Source of the DNA: Episyrphus balteatus
Taxonomy: Eukaryota; Arthropoda; Insecta; Diptera; Syrphidae
Assembly: GCF_945859705.1 (NCBI RefSeq)
Contig: NC_079138.1
Span: forward strand, 9,297,328 to 9,361,327
Direction: 5' to 3'
DNA length: 64,000 nt
The notes under the pieces were generated by a model. That model worked only from the letters and a program-made list of their open reading frames with translations. It was not told the origin of the DNA and ran no database searches. This document shows positions 18,479-31,926 of the stretch, in pieces; within the stretch, counting starts at the first letter, position 1, and each line of letters opens with the position of its first letter. Both the position numbers and the translations under genes were made by a program.

Positions 18479-18814
18479 TGGCGTTTTTAATTGGCAATCT
18501 GGAAGCAAAAAAAAGCAATCTGAAAGCGTTCAATTGGGCAAAACTGACAGTTCTGATTCTGAAAAAAAGAGAATTTCTCTTCTGGTTTTAAAAACAGAAT
18601 CAGAAGCAGAATCACTCAAACATTCATAGAGCAGCACAAAATGTTTGCAGCATAAAAACAAATGAAATTTGGCGCGAATACACGTATATGTGACACAAGT
18701 CAAACTCAACCAATACATTCACACCAAACATCAGATTCTTCGGAATAAAAAAAAAACTGTTCAATTGGGATTCCGAATCGAAGAACAATTCCGGATTGCC
18801 AATTAAAAACGCCA
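18479..18814. mobile_element. 336-bp MITE with TAA target duplication, unit 1
   Basis: The ends TGGCGTTTTTAATTGGCAAT and its reverse complement form inverted repeats of about 26 bp, flanked by TAA (18476-18478 and 18815-18817). A 3-bp TWA duplication points to the PIF/Harbinger group. It abuts the 334-bp hairpin. Short open frames inside (62-63 codons) have no recognisable product. Confidence 0.7.
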
Positions 18815-20802
18815 TAAGTATGTTCAGCGAGGATTTTTCTAGATCAGAACAGGACAGGACAGCACAGTTTCGTGAGAAACGTCAGATCATGATCAAGAGA
18901 TAAATAAACCAGTTTAAAAAAAAAAACAAGAATACAAAAAAAAACTCGTTTGTCCTATTCCATATACCTACCACGCAACACCAGATACCATACATTGCGA
19001 ACGTGCGAGAGATCCATTTCCTGTATCCTCTCATTTTCGCAAAAAAAATACAACACTTTGCATGCGCGATGAGCTTGCCTGGCGCCAATCCTTTTTTATG
19101 GAAAAACCTATGTACAAACAATATGTAGAATGTAGATACCTAAGTTCATCTTATTCTTTATACCACCAAACAACCACTCGACAGAGCGAGTGCGAGAGAT
19201 CATGTAGAAACAAAATAGAAGATAATAAAGAGAGAGAGATACAACTAGCGCCAGCGGAATTTGTTTAAACTACAAATTCCAATACATACGCATTCCATGA
19301 ATTTCTGAGGAAAAAAATGGAAAGTAGACTCTTTTTCAAAAATTAATTGTAAGAAAACTATTATAGCAATTCTTGTTTTCTAACTTGATATTGATAGAAA
19401 AAATAATGAAAAAAAATAAAAAAATATAACAAAAAATCTAAAAATTCTGGTTTCTTAGTACAGTTTATTGTTTTTGGGACTACTTAAAAAGCGATTGGAG
19501 GGTTACAAAATAATATTTTCCAACAAAATATAGCTTTACTCCATAGTCAATAAATTAAGCTTTTAAATAAAATAAAAATCAAAATCATACTTTGAAAAAC
19601 AAAGAAATTAAACCACTTTGTTTTAAAAAAGTTAAGAAAAAATGACTTTTTAACTTTTTTTTGTTGTTTAAGACCTTAAAAATAATATAAATTTCTTTAA
19701 CTAATCAATGTGTTAGTATTTGAGTTGAGGTACTTATTTCTTTTTATTTCGATGAATTTTATTAATAATTGCAGAAGTTACACATGTTCAAACATTCTAA
19801 CATAAGGAAAAATAGCTTCAGTTTCGATTAATTTTTTTCTATGAAAAAATACATTTTTAGTTTTTCAAAATAGTTTTACTATGTAGTTTGATTCAATCTC
19901 AATCCAAAATAGAAATAAAAAAAAATAAAAATTTTAGTCTAACTAAGAAACAAACCAATGTCTTTCAGGGTTTCAGGTCGTTCTAAAACAACGAAAATTT
20001 TATCATGTTTTGTTCTTTCTTCATTACAAGTGCACAAATTTGGAAATTGTAGGGATGAAGATATTTAGCCTTGTTTATTATCTAAATAATAAAATTTATT
20101 TCATTCAATTATCTTTAAAAATGTGAAAGTTATGCACCGATTTGTAAACGATAGCCCGATTTTTACGTGGTCCACTCAGCCTTAATCCAATACGGTATCA
20201 CTAATTGTATCCTTATTTAAGTCTGAATGTTAAAAAATAATTGACGAATTGTTAATGTTTCATAAATTAATTTATCAACAAGTCCATCTACGTAAAAACA
20301 GAATATAAAGAGGTTTTTTTTAGAAAAAAGCCGTTTTGGTTTTTTGTTAATTTCTCGAATCTGGTTTTCTGTTTCTGTTTAAAAATAAATAAAAGCATCG
20401 AATTTTAATTTTAAATTAGTACTTTATTACATGAAATTTTGAAAAAAAGTAGTTTGAAATTTTTTTTTTCCAATTTTTTTTTCAAAATTTTGTTTTTAAA
20501 AATTAATTTTTCAAAAACTGTGCCATAAAATGGCTTTGTTTACAAATTTTGTAAAAGACTAATGTTTTGGCTTTAATAAAAAAAAGTATAGCACTTTATT
20601 GTAAGTATAACCGTTAATTTTTAATAATTTTTTTTCCAAATTAAGTCAATTTTTTTTAAATTGCCCCTCCCCGCTACACGAAGGGGAATAGACCCCCCCT
20701 CCCATAAGATTTTTTTTAATCTTGACCTAACCTACACGCTCTAGCTTTTTGGCACATTACTCCTGAGTCCTGAATCACCCTGTATATCACCTATAGCGAG
20801 TG

Positions 20803-20959
20803 CAAAGCCTTGCTTGCGTCGCCTGTAGTTTGGACAACAAATATGTACGTCTTCTCTGGATCGGACGAGATGAACATCCGCATGTGGAAGGCCAGAGCAT
20901 CGGAAAAACTTGGCTTGGTCAGACCACTTGAACGATCCAACTTTAACTACCAGAATACT
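20803..20959 (+). pseudogene. DCAF13/Sof1 fragment, unit 2
   Basis: Same text and same frameshift as the unit 1 copy. Upstream there is a duplicated 'tcctgag/tcctgaa' not found in units 1 and 5. Confidence 0.75.
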
Positions 20960-21494
20960 TAGAGAAAATGAGTATACGAGTCCATGGGATATGGAACCCA
21001 TCGATGAAAATAGTTTCTGGAGTTGATGCAAAATATAAAAGCTTGTAAGTCAAAATAGATGCAAGATTAATAATTGAATCTTATTGATTAAATTTGATAC
21101 ACTCCTTTTTGGATATCTGACAAGTAAAGAATCAGCGTATTGGATACATGTATAAAGGTCATAAAATTCCACCACAACCTAAAAATTCCGAACACCTCCT
21201 GTTAATACTCAGAATCCAGCATAGTTAACACCTCCACAGCAACAGCAAGAGCATTAAAAACAGATCAATCCAAATCAAACAATTATCTTGCAAAGTGCCG
21301 GAAGATTAAAGGACGCCTACGCTATCGACATTCAATCCCAGTACAAAGAAACGAGCACAAAGAACAAAGTTGATATTTTCGTTTGTTATTCCATAATTTA
21401 TAAATAATGATTTTATTTATAAATAAATTAAAAAATAAACAAAAACAAAATATTTCATTGAAAATTTGTTTAGATTATTATTTAGAATTGTTGT

Positions 21495-22006
21495 CGGCGG
21501 AAAGCAAAATTGTTCTAAATCCACTGCTTACCTAAAATGAGATAATGATGCAATTTTAGTAATATGAGGGTGCTCTTTCCGAATTTGAAAATCGTTTTTG
21601 TCTAAGAAATTTCTTCAGCAGATAATATAATTTAATGGGACATCAAATTATAAAAACAGCCAAGCAGCCTTCTGAAAATGAGACCCGAGTATTCTTGATT
21701 GTTCTAAGTCCCATCATATTTTCTTCTAAGTCCACTTTTTATTTAAGGAAAGTGCGTACTTGTATAGGAATTGTTCTATAAATCCAAGTTTGGGTTCTTA
21801 GTTTTTAAAAATATTAAAAAATAGTATTTATTTACTAATGAAGAAAGTTTGTATCGTTTCTTCAAAAGGAAAGACCAAACTTTATAAAAAACATAACTTG
21901 AACTACCGAGGAGCAAAAAAATATCACTCTCAATCAATTTGAAACTTAAAAATCGCTCCCTGTTAAATTTGCTTTTTGTGACTTAGAACAATTTTGCTTT
22001 CCGCCG
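21495..22006. mobile_element. 512-bp MITE with CGGCGGAAAGC ends, unit 2
   Basis: Same ends and length as the unit 1 copy. Confidence 0.75.
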
Positions 22007-22007
22007 C

Positions 22008-22293
22008 TTATATGTGGTCATCATAATCCAAATACGTAACCATATGATCAATGGTATCTGAATCAACGAAATCCTTATCACGCCTTTCAGCTTTATTCCA
22101 AAGTAGAATTGGACAAGTTCTCGTATTGCACGGGTCCGAACCTATAAATACGTAGCAATACGAAAAAAATAAACAATTTCCAAAAACCAAACATGGCATA
22201 AATTCAAAAAAAATGTTTACCGATGTTTCATGTTCGCTTACTTGTGATGGTTCCCATATTAATCTGTCTTCATTTTCAAAAGAAAACATAAAA
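22008..22293 (-). pseudogene. ELM2/SANT (MIER-like) fragment, unit 2
   Basis: As in unit 1 but with a 6-bp in-frame loss that removes two residues before the stop. Confidence 0.5.
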
Positions 22294-22447
22294 CTAATCA
22301 AAATAAACTCTGAATGAATTTTTAGCTGACAATCAAATTTAATTTTCCGTGTTAACTTCTGATTAACTTTATTCAATAAATTAAATATTCACCTATATTT
22401 ACAAAACAAAAAATTTAAACGTATCATTACTTGACTTGGCCTTCTCG

Positions 22448-25186
22448 TTAGCACCATGAAAAAAATGGGCTTTTTTATTGGAAGCGCTGGGTAAACGAGG
22501 TTAATCTGCTTTTCGGTTCACTTCTGAAAAATTAAATAAAAATTTTACTAAATACTTGAATTTTGAAAAGAAGAAAAAGGAAACAAAAATTTACTTTTCA
22601 ATGACCACTGCTGGCATTTGGACTAGTTGAACGGGAGATTTACCGTCCTTGAGGCTTGAGTTAAATTTAAAATTTTTCCCCGCATCACAGACATTTGACG
22701 TTAATACAATTTTCTATCGAATCCTTTGTCTTGCTAAAATTTTTTCATTTTGAAATAAAGCCAAAAAAAATTTGTAATTTAACTTATTGATAACAAAATA
22801 AATTAAATTCATCCAAACCTTAAACTAATACATTGCACAGTTCCTCTGCAAAATTCATATCGGATAACGAAGGAAGGACAAGTTGTTTGGTTTCTTCACT
22901 AAAAGACAACCACGCGTAATGGCATGGATATGCACGCCATGAATCTGAATGTTTAAATGGAAATGTAAAAGCCAGTCCATTTTAATGGATATATATATAT
23001 ATAAATTACTAGCTGACCCGGCGGACTTCGTTCCGCCTTTCCAAGTATTTGTTTTCAAATTTTAGCCCTGTAATGTGTTAAACTTTTTCCGGTTCACTCG
23101 GTTCGGTTGATATGTGGAGCACAAATAAATTGACTACAGCGCAACCTACAGGGTCCAATTATAACACAAAACCTGTCTGGGGCAAACCTTATCACACACA
23201 CAAAATTTCACAAAAAATATCCAGTCATTCGACCCCAAATACGGATTTTGAATTAAACTTGACAACAGCGCCACCTACCGGGTCCAATTATAACACAATA
23301 CCTGTCTCAGATGGACCTTATCGCACACACAAAATTTCACAAAAATCTATTCAGTCTTTCGACCCCAAATATGGAATTTGCATATACATAACTTGACAAC
23401 AGCGCCACATACCGGGTCCAATTATAACACAAAACCTGTCTCGGATAGACCTTATCGCATACACAAAATTTCACAAAAATCTGTTCAGTCATTCGACCCC
23501 AAATACGGAATTTGCATATAAATTGACAACAGCGCCACCTACCGGGTCCAATTATAACACAAAACCTGTCTCGGATGGACCTTATCGCACACACAAAATT
23601 TCACAAAAATCTGTTCAGTCATTCGACCCCAAATACGGAATTTGCATATAACTTGTCAACAGCGCCACCTACTGGGTCCAATTATAACACAAAACCTGTC
23701 TCGGATAGACCTTATCGCATACACAAAATTTCACAAAAATCTGTTCAGTCATTCGACCTCAAATACGGAATTTGCATATAAATTGACAACAGCGCCACCT
23801 ACCGGGTCCTATTATAACACAATACCTGTCTCAGATGGACCTTATCGCACACACAAAATTTCACAAAAATCTATTCAGTCTTTCGACCCCAAATATGGAA
23901 TTTGCATATACATAACTTGACAACAGCGCCACCTACCGGGTCCAATTATAACGCAAAACCTGTATCGGATAGACCTTATCGCATACACAAAGTTTCACAA
24001 AAATCTGTTCAGTCATTCGACCCCAAATACGGAATTTGCATATAAATTGACAACAGCGCCACCTACCAGGTCCAATTATAACACAAAACCTGTCGCGGAT
24101 GGACCTTATCGCACACACAAAATTTCACAAAAATCTGTTCAGTCATTCGACCCCAAATACGGAATTTGCATATAACTTGTCAACAGCGCCACCTACTGGG
24201 TCCAATTATAAAACAAAACCTGTCTCGGATGGACCTTATCACCCCCACCAAATTTCAGAAAAATCTATCAAGTCGTTTAGAAGGAGTAGGGTCACAAACA
24301 AACGCACAGGAGAATTATATATATAAGAGATATAAATTAAAATATTATTAATAGCGGCGATTTTAATTTCTGGCAATTGAACAACATTCCAATTATTTGT
24401 GTTATCTGGATTAAGATATTGCTTTATCAGTTAGAGATGTAACTCCATCAGTTCTCGATGACTCGGTTGGGATAATCTCAGTTGTTCTTGTTGGCATAAC
24501 AGTATCATTAACTTGTTTAACAATTTTTGGTTGATCATATTTTACTAGCCAATTATCGTTCCCACGATATGTGTTTCTTATGATTTGTAGTCTAAGAGAA
24601 ATAATCTTTCAAATTGTAATTGAAAAGATTTAGCTAGGACAGATGTTAGAGCTTTGTTTTCAAAACGTCGTAGGCAGTAATCAGCTCCCTGTAGTTTTGC
24701 ACGAATATTTGAAATGATCCTTTCTAAAAAGTTAATAATTAACATAACATTTTCTATACAAAAACAATTTAGGGTTGAAAAACTAACTTTCAAAGGAAAG
24801 CTCATTCAATTAAATCTTGTGATGGGAAGTCTTCATTGATTTGTTTTTTTTTTTTTAGTTTCGCTTTTCGTCTATCGATTCGGGCATAATTAAATGTCTC
24901 GGCAACTAAACGAACTATTCGTGTATTCGGTACAACGCCTAATTGTATTTTTTGGTCAACTTGACTTGCTCCAGCTTCCGAGAGATATCTGACACAAAAT
25001 AATAACAAGTTATCAGAGATTGTATTATTTAGTAAAATGATTTAAATCCTTACCCTTGATCCGGAATTAAACAAGCACGTCCAAAACAACACAGTTTGTG
25101 CATCCATTTTGTCGTTTTGGATTCATTTGTTCATATGGCTCTTCGTTTTTGGGTTTGAATACTGCCACTACTTTCTGTTTGAAGTT
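22448..25186 (-). pseudogene. PI4K2: PI4K2 pseudogene, unit 2
   Basis: Same exon set, same lesions and same Tyr for the catalytic Asp as unit 1. The first exon keeps the family residue in EEPYEQMNPK, where unit 1 has a further change, so unit 2 is slightly closer to the functional ancestor there. The mobile element interrupts it at 22982-24343. Confidence 0.9.
22982..24343. mobile_element. (TA)n-bounded element with nine 130-bp repeats, unit 2
   Basis: Same insertion point and borders as unit 1. It differs from unit 1 by a few point changes (for example 'ccacatacc' near 23405 and 'tgtatcgg' near 23960) that are shared with unit 3. Confidence 0.8.
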
Positions 25187-25871
25187 CTGAAAAAGTTTTA
25201 TGTTATTTGATATGCATTATATTTAGATATGTTTGCAAGTCAATGTATTAGGTATATTTTAATGTAGATGACACAACTTCCTTCTAACTAGAAATCATTT
25301 AAATATTCTAAAAGTTTTGAGACTTATTGGCCTGGTCAGACCATGTGAATACCTTTCAGAATACCTTGAAGGAGAAATACGTTGCCCATCCACAAACCAT
25401 ACGAATCTACCTCAATGCGAATATACAAATCTGCTGGATGATCGAGATTCGAGACTCTTTAGTCCTTACACAGTAATATAAAACTCTCCTACAACTCTAT
25501 CGTCGTTGTTGAAGCGCAACAAATAGGAACTTATCTCAGCCTTCATGCTTTCTTGCATAGCCAGAAGGCATTGATAATATTTGCTCAGGGAATATTATAT
25601 TGTTGCTAAAAAAATATATACTATTTTATGTATACTACATAGAAGGAGGGGGTAAGGGTTGTGAAAGGAACAACTTACATCCCTTAACGATTTAATAGAT
25701 TCAATCCATTGCGTTCGCTTAACGGACTCAGGAAGATAATGTCATCGTCTTAGTGGTGGACTTATCGTCTATTCTAAAAACTTAGTTGGGTGAAACCCAG
25801 ACCAGGTGGGACTCGAGATAGACACTTTAGTTCATCGACATACAAATTGTATCGTTGTTACTGTAGATTTG

Positions 25872-26215
25872 ATCGCAACAAAAACATTACTGTTAAAAAA
25901 AGAGCCAAGTTCTCCTATGTTGAAATTATGCTGGCACAAAAAGTACTGAGATGTAAAAGTGTACCAAGTTCTAAAGTTTGGGTTCAAATTCGTATCAATA
26001 AAATTTTGATTGTTCTCTTGACAATTTTTCTTAATTATCGATTTTTAAAGTTATTTCAAAAATTGCCAAGTAAACAATCAAAATTTTATTGATACGAATT
26101 TGAACCCAAACTTTAGAACTTGGTACACTTTTACATCTCAGTACTTTTTGTGCCAGCATAATTTCAACATAGGAGAACTTGGCTCTTTTTTTAACAGTAA
26201 TGTTTTTGTTGCGAT
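25872..26215. repeat. 344-bp near-perfect palindrome, unit 2
   Basis: Copy of the unit 1 palindrome with the same arms and centre. Confidence 0.95.
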
Positions 26216-27409
26216 TTCACTACTTTTTGCAAGGTATGGCTGTAGAATATAAAATCTCTATATTTGATGAAAATTCAGTGAAAATGGGTGGTTGCCACGC
26301 CCCCTGCCTGAAATTCTCAATCTTTAAATTTTTTCCTTTGTGTAAACTACCAGCTCCACCATTCTACCAAATTTCAAGATTCTACGACAATCAGAAGTGC
26401 TCTATAATAATTTATGAAAATTCAGCGGAAATGGGCGGTTGCCACGCCCCCTGGCTGAAATTCTCAAATTTTAAATTTATTCCTTTGTATAAACTATTAG
26501 CTCTACTATTCTACCAAATTTCAAGATTCTACGACAATCAGAAGTGCTCTATAATAATTTATGAAAATTCAGCGGAAATGGGCGGTTGCCACGCCCCCTG
26601 GCTGAAATTCTCAAATTTTAAATTTATTCCTTTGTATAAACTATTAGCTCTACTATTCTACCAAATTTCAAGATTCTACGACAATCAGAAGTGCTCTATA
26701 ATAATTTATGAAAATTCAGCGGAAATGGGCGGTTGCCACGCCCCCTGGCTGAAATTCTCAAATTTTAAATTTTTTCCTTTGTAAAAACTACCAGCTCTAC
26801 CATTCTACCAAATTTCAAGATTCTACGACAGTCAAAAGTGCTCTATAATAATTTATGAAAATTCAGCGGAAATGGGCGGTTGCCACGCCCCCTGGCTGCA
26901 ATTCTCAAGTTTTAAATTTTTTCCTTTGTATTAACTACCAGCTCTACTATTCTACCAAATTTCAAGATTCTACGATAATCAGAAGTGCTTTATAATATAT
27001 GATGAAAATTCAGCGGAAATGGGCGGATGCCACGCCCCCTGAATTGAAAATCTCAAATTTTTTCCTTTGTATACACCACAAGTCCTATCACCGTGTAAAA
27101 TTTCAAGTTTCTACGATATCGGGAAGTTCTCCATAATTTTGATGATCTGTCAGTGAGTCAGTGAGTCAGTTACGGTTTTTGCGATTTTTGAAGCCCTATA
27201 TCTCAGAAACTACTCATCGTAGGAGGCTGAAATTTTGTGAGGAGTTTGGTTTTTACGAGCTCAACAAATGTAGTGAGTTTGAAATTTCTAGCATCTTTGG
27301 TGTGGAAGTTAGAGGGGGGTCGAAAATGGCCTGAGTTGTTTCCTGTAAATAAGGGTGTAGTGCCAAAGTTGCTAGAGAACTTGGCTGGGCACTACCGTGC
27401 CCCTTGATC
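25875..27409. mobile_element. 1,535-bp segment, unit 2
   Basis: Exactly the same length and TTGATC borders as in unit 1. Confidence 0.85.
26269..27069 (+). repeat. 147-bp tandem array, six copies, unit 2
   Basis: The anchor starts at 26284 and keeps the 147-bp step. The second monomer has 'tgctctataa' where unit 1 has 'tgctgtataa'. Confidence 0.97.
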
Positions 27410-27621
27410 TTATTCGACCACGCGAAAATGTTGATGTATCCTCTTCGAAGAAAACAGCAACAAATTCTCCTCTAATATAATGGTTTAGAGGGTTTTTCAT
27501 GGTCGTAATGTTTCCAGAACATTATGTTGTATAGTTTGTTGAATTTTTCTATTGGTTTTGGTAAAATTTTTTTTTCCTCAAGAATTTGTTTCTTTACTTT
27601 GTTTGTTTATTATTACTGACA

Positions 27622-27955
27622 AATGTCACTTAAATGTTAAATCGATAAGTATTACCAACTGCAAGAAAAATAAACTCTTTTTTTTCACGAGAAGATGTCG
27701 CCAACGTATGTGTGTGGAAGCTTTTCACTTTTTGGAAAGCTTTTCACTTTTTCACTTTTTGGAATTTTTTTAAAAAGTGCCCATTGTAGTTATGGCTTTA
27801 AAGGCTTAACTACATTGGCCACTTTTTGAAAAAACTTCAAAAAGTGGAAAAGTGAAAAGCTTTTACACACATACCGTAGCGACATCTTCTCGCGAAAAAG
27901 AGTTCATTCAATTTTTTTTTTGGAGCTGGTAACACTTATGAATTTAAGTGACATT
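27622..27955. repeat. 334-bp imperfect hairpin, unit 2
   Basis: Identical in arrangement to unit 1. Confidence 0.8.
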
Positions 27956-27957
27956 AA

Positions 27958-28293
27958 TGGCGTTTTTAATTGGCAATCTGGAAGCAAAAAAAAGCAATCT
28001 GAAAGCGTTCAATTGGGCAAAACTGACAGTTCTGATTCTGAAAAAAAGAGAATTTCTCTTCTGGTTTTAAAAACAGAATCAGAAGCAGAATCACTCAAAC
28101 ATTCATAGAGCAGCACAAAATGTTTGCAGCATAAAAACAAATGAAATTTGGCGCGAATACACGTATATGTGACACAAGTCAAACTCAACCAATACATTCA
28201 CACCAAACATCAGATTCTTCGGAATAAAAAAAAAACTGTTCAATTGGGATTCCGAATCGAAGAACAATTCCGGATTGCCAATTAAAAACGCCA
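27958..28293. mobile_element. 336-bp MITE, unit 2
   Basis: Same ends and TAA duplication as unit 1. Confidence 0.7.
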
Positions 28294-30281
28294 TAAGTAT
28301 GTTCAGCGAGGATTTTTCTAGATCAGAACAGGACAGGACAGCACAGTTTCGTGAGAAACGTCAGATCATGATCAAGAGATAAATAAACCAGTTTAAAAAA
28401 AAAAACAAGAATACAAAAAAAAACTCGTTTGTCCTATTCCATATACCTACCACGCAACACCAGATACCATACATTGCGAACGTGCGAGAGATCCATTTCC
28501 TGTATCCTCTCATTTTCGCAAAAAAAATACAACACTTTGCATGCGCGATGAGCTTGCCTGGCGCCAATCCTTTTTTATGGAAAAACCTATGTACAAACAA
28601 TATGTAGAATGTAGATACCTAAGTTCATCTTATTCTTTATACCACCAAACAACCACTCGACAGAGCGAGTGCGAGAGATCATGTAGAAACAAAATAGAAG
28701 ATAATAAAGAGAGAGAGATACAACTAGCGCCAGCGGAATTTGTTTAAACTACAAATTCCAATACATACGCATTCCATGAATTTCTGAGGAAAAAAATGGA
28801 AAGTAGACTCTTTTTCAAAAATTAATTGTAAGAAAACTATTATAGCAATTCTTGTTTTCTAACTTGATATTGATAGAAAAAATAATGAAAAAAAATAAAA
28901 AAATATAACAAAAAATCTAAAAATTCTGGTTTCTTAGTACAGTTTATTGTTTTTGGGACTACTTAAAAAGCGATTGGAGGGTTACAAAATAATATTTTCC
29001 AACAAAATATAGCTTTACTCCATAGTCAATAAATTAAGCTTTTAAATAAAATAAAAATCAAAATCATACTTTGAAAAACAAAGAAATTAAACCACTTTGT
29101 TTTAAAAAAGTTAAGAAAAAATGACTTTTTAACTTTTTTTTGTTGTTTAAGACCTTAAAAATAATATAAATTTCTTTAACTAATCAATGTGTTAGTATTT
29201 GAGTTGAGGTACTTATTTCTTTTTATTTCGATGAATTTTATTAATAATTGCAGAAGTTACACATGTTCAAACATTCTAACATAAGGAAAAATAGCTTCAG
29301 TTTCGATTAATTTTTTTCTATGAAAAAATACATTTTTAGTTTTTCAAAATAGTTTTACTATGTAGTTTGATTCAATCTCAATCCAAAATAGAAATAAAAA
29401 AAAATAAAAATTTTAGTCTAACTAAGAAACAAACCAATGTCTTTCAGGGTTTCAGGTCGTTCTAAAACAACGAAAATTTTATCATGTTTTGTTCTTTCTT
29501 CATTACAAGTGCACAAATTTGGAAATTGTAGGGATGAAGATATTTAGCCTTGTTTATTATCTAAATAATAAAATTTATTTCATTCAATTATCTTTAAAAA
29601 TGTGAAAGTTATGCACCGATTTGTAAACGATAGCCCGATTTTTACGTGGTCCACTCAGCCTTAATCCAATACGGTATCACTAATTGTATCCTTATTTAAG
29701 TCTGAATGTTAAAAAATAATTGACGAATTGTTAATGTTTCATAAATTAATTTATCAACAAGTCCATCTACGTAAAAACAGAATATAAAGAGGTTTTTTTT
29801 AGAAAAAAGCCGTTTTGGTTTTTTGTTAATTTCTCGAATCTGGTTTTCTGTTTCTGTTTAAAAATAAATAAAAGCATCGAATTTTAATTTTAAATTAGTA
29901 CTTTATTACATGAAATTTTGAAAAAAAGTAGTTTGAAATTTTTTTTTTCCAATTTTTTTTTCAAAATTTTGTTTTTAAAAATTAATTTTTCAAAAACTGT
30001 GCCATAAAATGGCTTTGTTTACAAATTTTGTAAAAGACTAATGTTTTGGCTTTAATAAAAAAAAGTATAGCACTTTATTGTAAGTATAACCGTTAATTTT
30101 TAATAATTTTTTTTCCAAATTAAGTCAATTTTTTTTAAATTGCCCCTCCCCGCTACACGAAGGGGAATAGACCCCCCCTCCCATAAGATTTTTTTTAATC
30201 TTGACCTAACCTACACGCTCTAGCTTTTTGGCACATTACTCCTGAGTCCTGAATCACCCTGTATATCACCTATAGCGAGTG

Positions 30282-30438
30282 CAAAGCCTTGCTTGCGTCG
30301 CCTGTAGTTTGGACAACAAATATGTACGTCTTCTCTGGATCGGACGAGATGAACATCCGCATGTGGAAGGCCAGAGCATCGGAAAAACTTGGCTTGGTCA
30401 GACCACTTGAACGATCCAACTTTAACTACCAGAATACT
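30282..30438 (+). pseudogene. DCAF13/Sof1 fragment, unit 3
   Basis: Same as unit 2. Confidence 0.75.
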
Positions 30439-30973
30439 TAGAGAAAATGAGTATACGAGTCCATGGGATATGGAACCCATCGATGAAAATAGTTTCTGGA
30501 GTTGATGCAAAATATAAAAGCTTGTAAGTCAAAATAGATGCAAGATTAATAATTGAATCTTATTGATTAAATTTGATACACTCCTTTTTGGATATCTGAC
30601 AAGTAAAGAATCAGCGTATTGGATACATGTATAAAGGTCATAAAATTCCACCACAACCTAAAAATTCCGAACACCTCCTGTTAATACTCAGAATCCAGCA
30701 TAGTTAACACCTCCACAGCAACAGCAAGAGCATTAAAAACAGATCAATCCAAATCAAACAATTATCTTGCAAAGTGCCGGAAGATTAAAGGACGCCTACG
30801 CTATCGACATTCAATCCCAGTACAAAGAAACGAGCACAAAGAACAAAGTTGATATTTTCGTTTGTTATTCCATAATTTATAAATAATGATTTTATTTATA
30901 AATAAATTAAAAAATAAACAAAAACAAAATATTTCATTGAAAATTTGTTTAGATTATTATTTAGAATTGTTGT

Positions 30974-31485
30974 CGGCGGAAAGCAAAATTGTTCTAAATC
31001 CACTGCTTACCTAAAATGAGATAATGATGCAATTTTAGTAATATGAGGGTGCTCTTTCCGAATTTGAAAATCGTTTTTGTCTAAGAAATTTCTTCAGCAG
31101 ATAATATAATTTAATGGGACATCAAATTATAAAAACAGCCAAGCAGCCTTCTGAAAATGAGACCCGAGTATTCTTGATTGTTCTAAGTCCCATCATATTT
31201 TCTTCTAAGTCCACTTTTTATTTAAGGAAAGTGCGTACTTGTATAGGAATTGTTCTATAAATCCAAGTTTGGGTTCTTAGTTTTTAAAAATATTAAAAAA
31301 TAGTATTTATTTACTAATGAAGAAAGTTTGTATCGTTTCTTCAAAAGGAAAGACCAAACTTTATAAAAAACATAACTTGAACTACCGAGGAGCAAAAAAA
31401 TATCACTCTCAATCAATTTGAAACTTAAAAATCGCTCCCTGTTAAATTTGCTTTTTGTGACTTAGAACAATTTTGCTTTCCGCCG
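30974..31485. mobile_element. 512-bp MITE with CGGCGGAAAGC ends, unit 3
   Basis: Same as unit 2. Confidence 0.75.
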
Positions 31486-31486
31486 C

Positions 31487-31772
31487 TTATATGTGGTCAT
31501 CATAATCCAAATACGTAACCATATGATCAATGGTATCTGAATCAACGAAATCCTTATCACGCCTTTCAGCTTTATTCCAAAGTAGAATTGGACAAGTTCT
31601 CGTATTGCACGGGTCCGAACCTATAAATACGTAGCAATACGAAAAAAATAAACAATTTCCAAAAACCAAACATGGCATAAATTCAAAAAAAATGTTTACC
31701 GATGTTTCATGTTCGCTTACTTGTGATGGTTCCCATATTAATCTGTCTTCATTTTCAAAAGAAAACATAAAA
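31487..31772 (-). pseudogene. ELM2/SANT (MIER-like) fragment, unit 3
   Basis: Same 6-bp loss as unit 2. Confidence 0.5.
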
Positions 31773-31926
31773 CTAATCAAAATAAACTCTGAATGAATTT
31801 TTAGCTGACAATCAAATTTAATTTTCCGTGTTAACTTCTGATTAACTTTATTCAATAAATTAAATATTCACCTATATTTACAAAACAAAAAATTTAAACG
31901 TATCATTACTTGACTTGGCCTTCTCG

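Larger units (their letters stand above)
9475..18968. repeat. Array unit 1 (about 9.49 kb)
   Basis: First of five head-to-tail units whose start I define at 'tacctaccacgcaacacc'. It includes the 1,535-bp segment (16396-17930). Its left half shares several variants with units 4 and 5 rather than with unit 2 (for example 'ccaaacaccaaacatgg' near 12700, where units 2 and 3 have 'ccaaaaacc'), so the units are mosaics. It joins unit 2 through 'tattccatatacctacc', the unoccupied form of the site that holds the long-inverted-repeat element between units 4 and 5. Confidence 0.95.
18969..28447. repeat. Array unit 2 (9,479 bp)
   Basis: Nearly identical to unit 3 over its left 6.9 kb and to unit 1 over the 1,535-bp segment. 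Unit-2/3-specific variants include 'cctatagcgag' near 20792 and a 6-bp deletion (gaatgt) in the MIER-like fragment near 22013. The very low divergence implies recent duplication or ongoing homogenisation. Confidence 0.95.
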
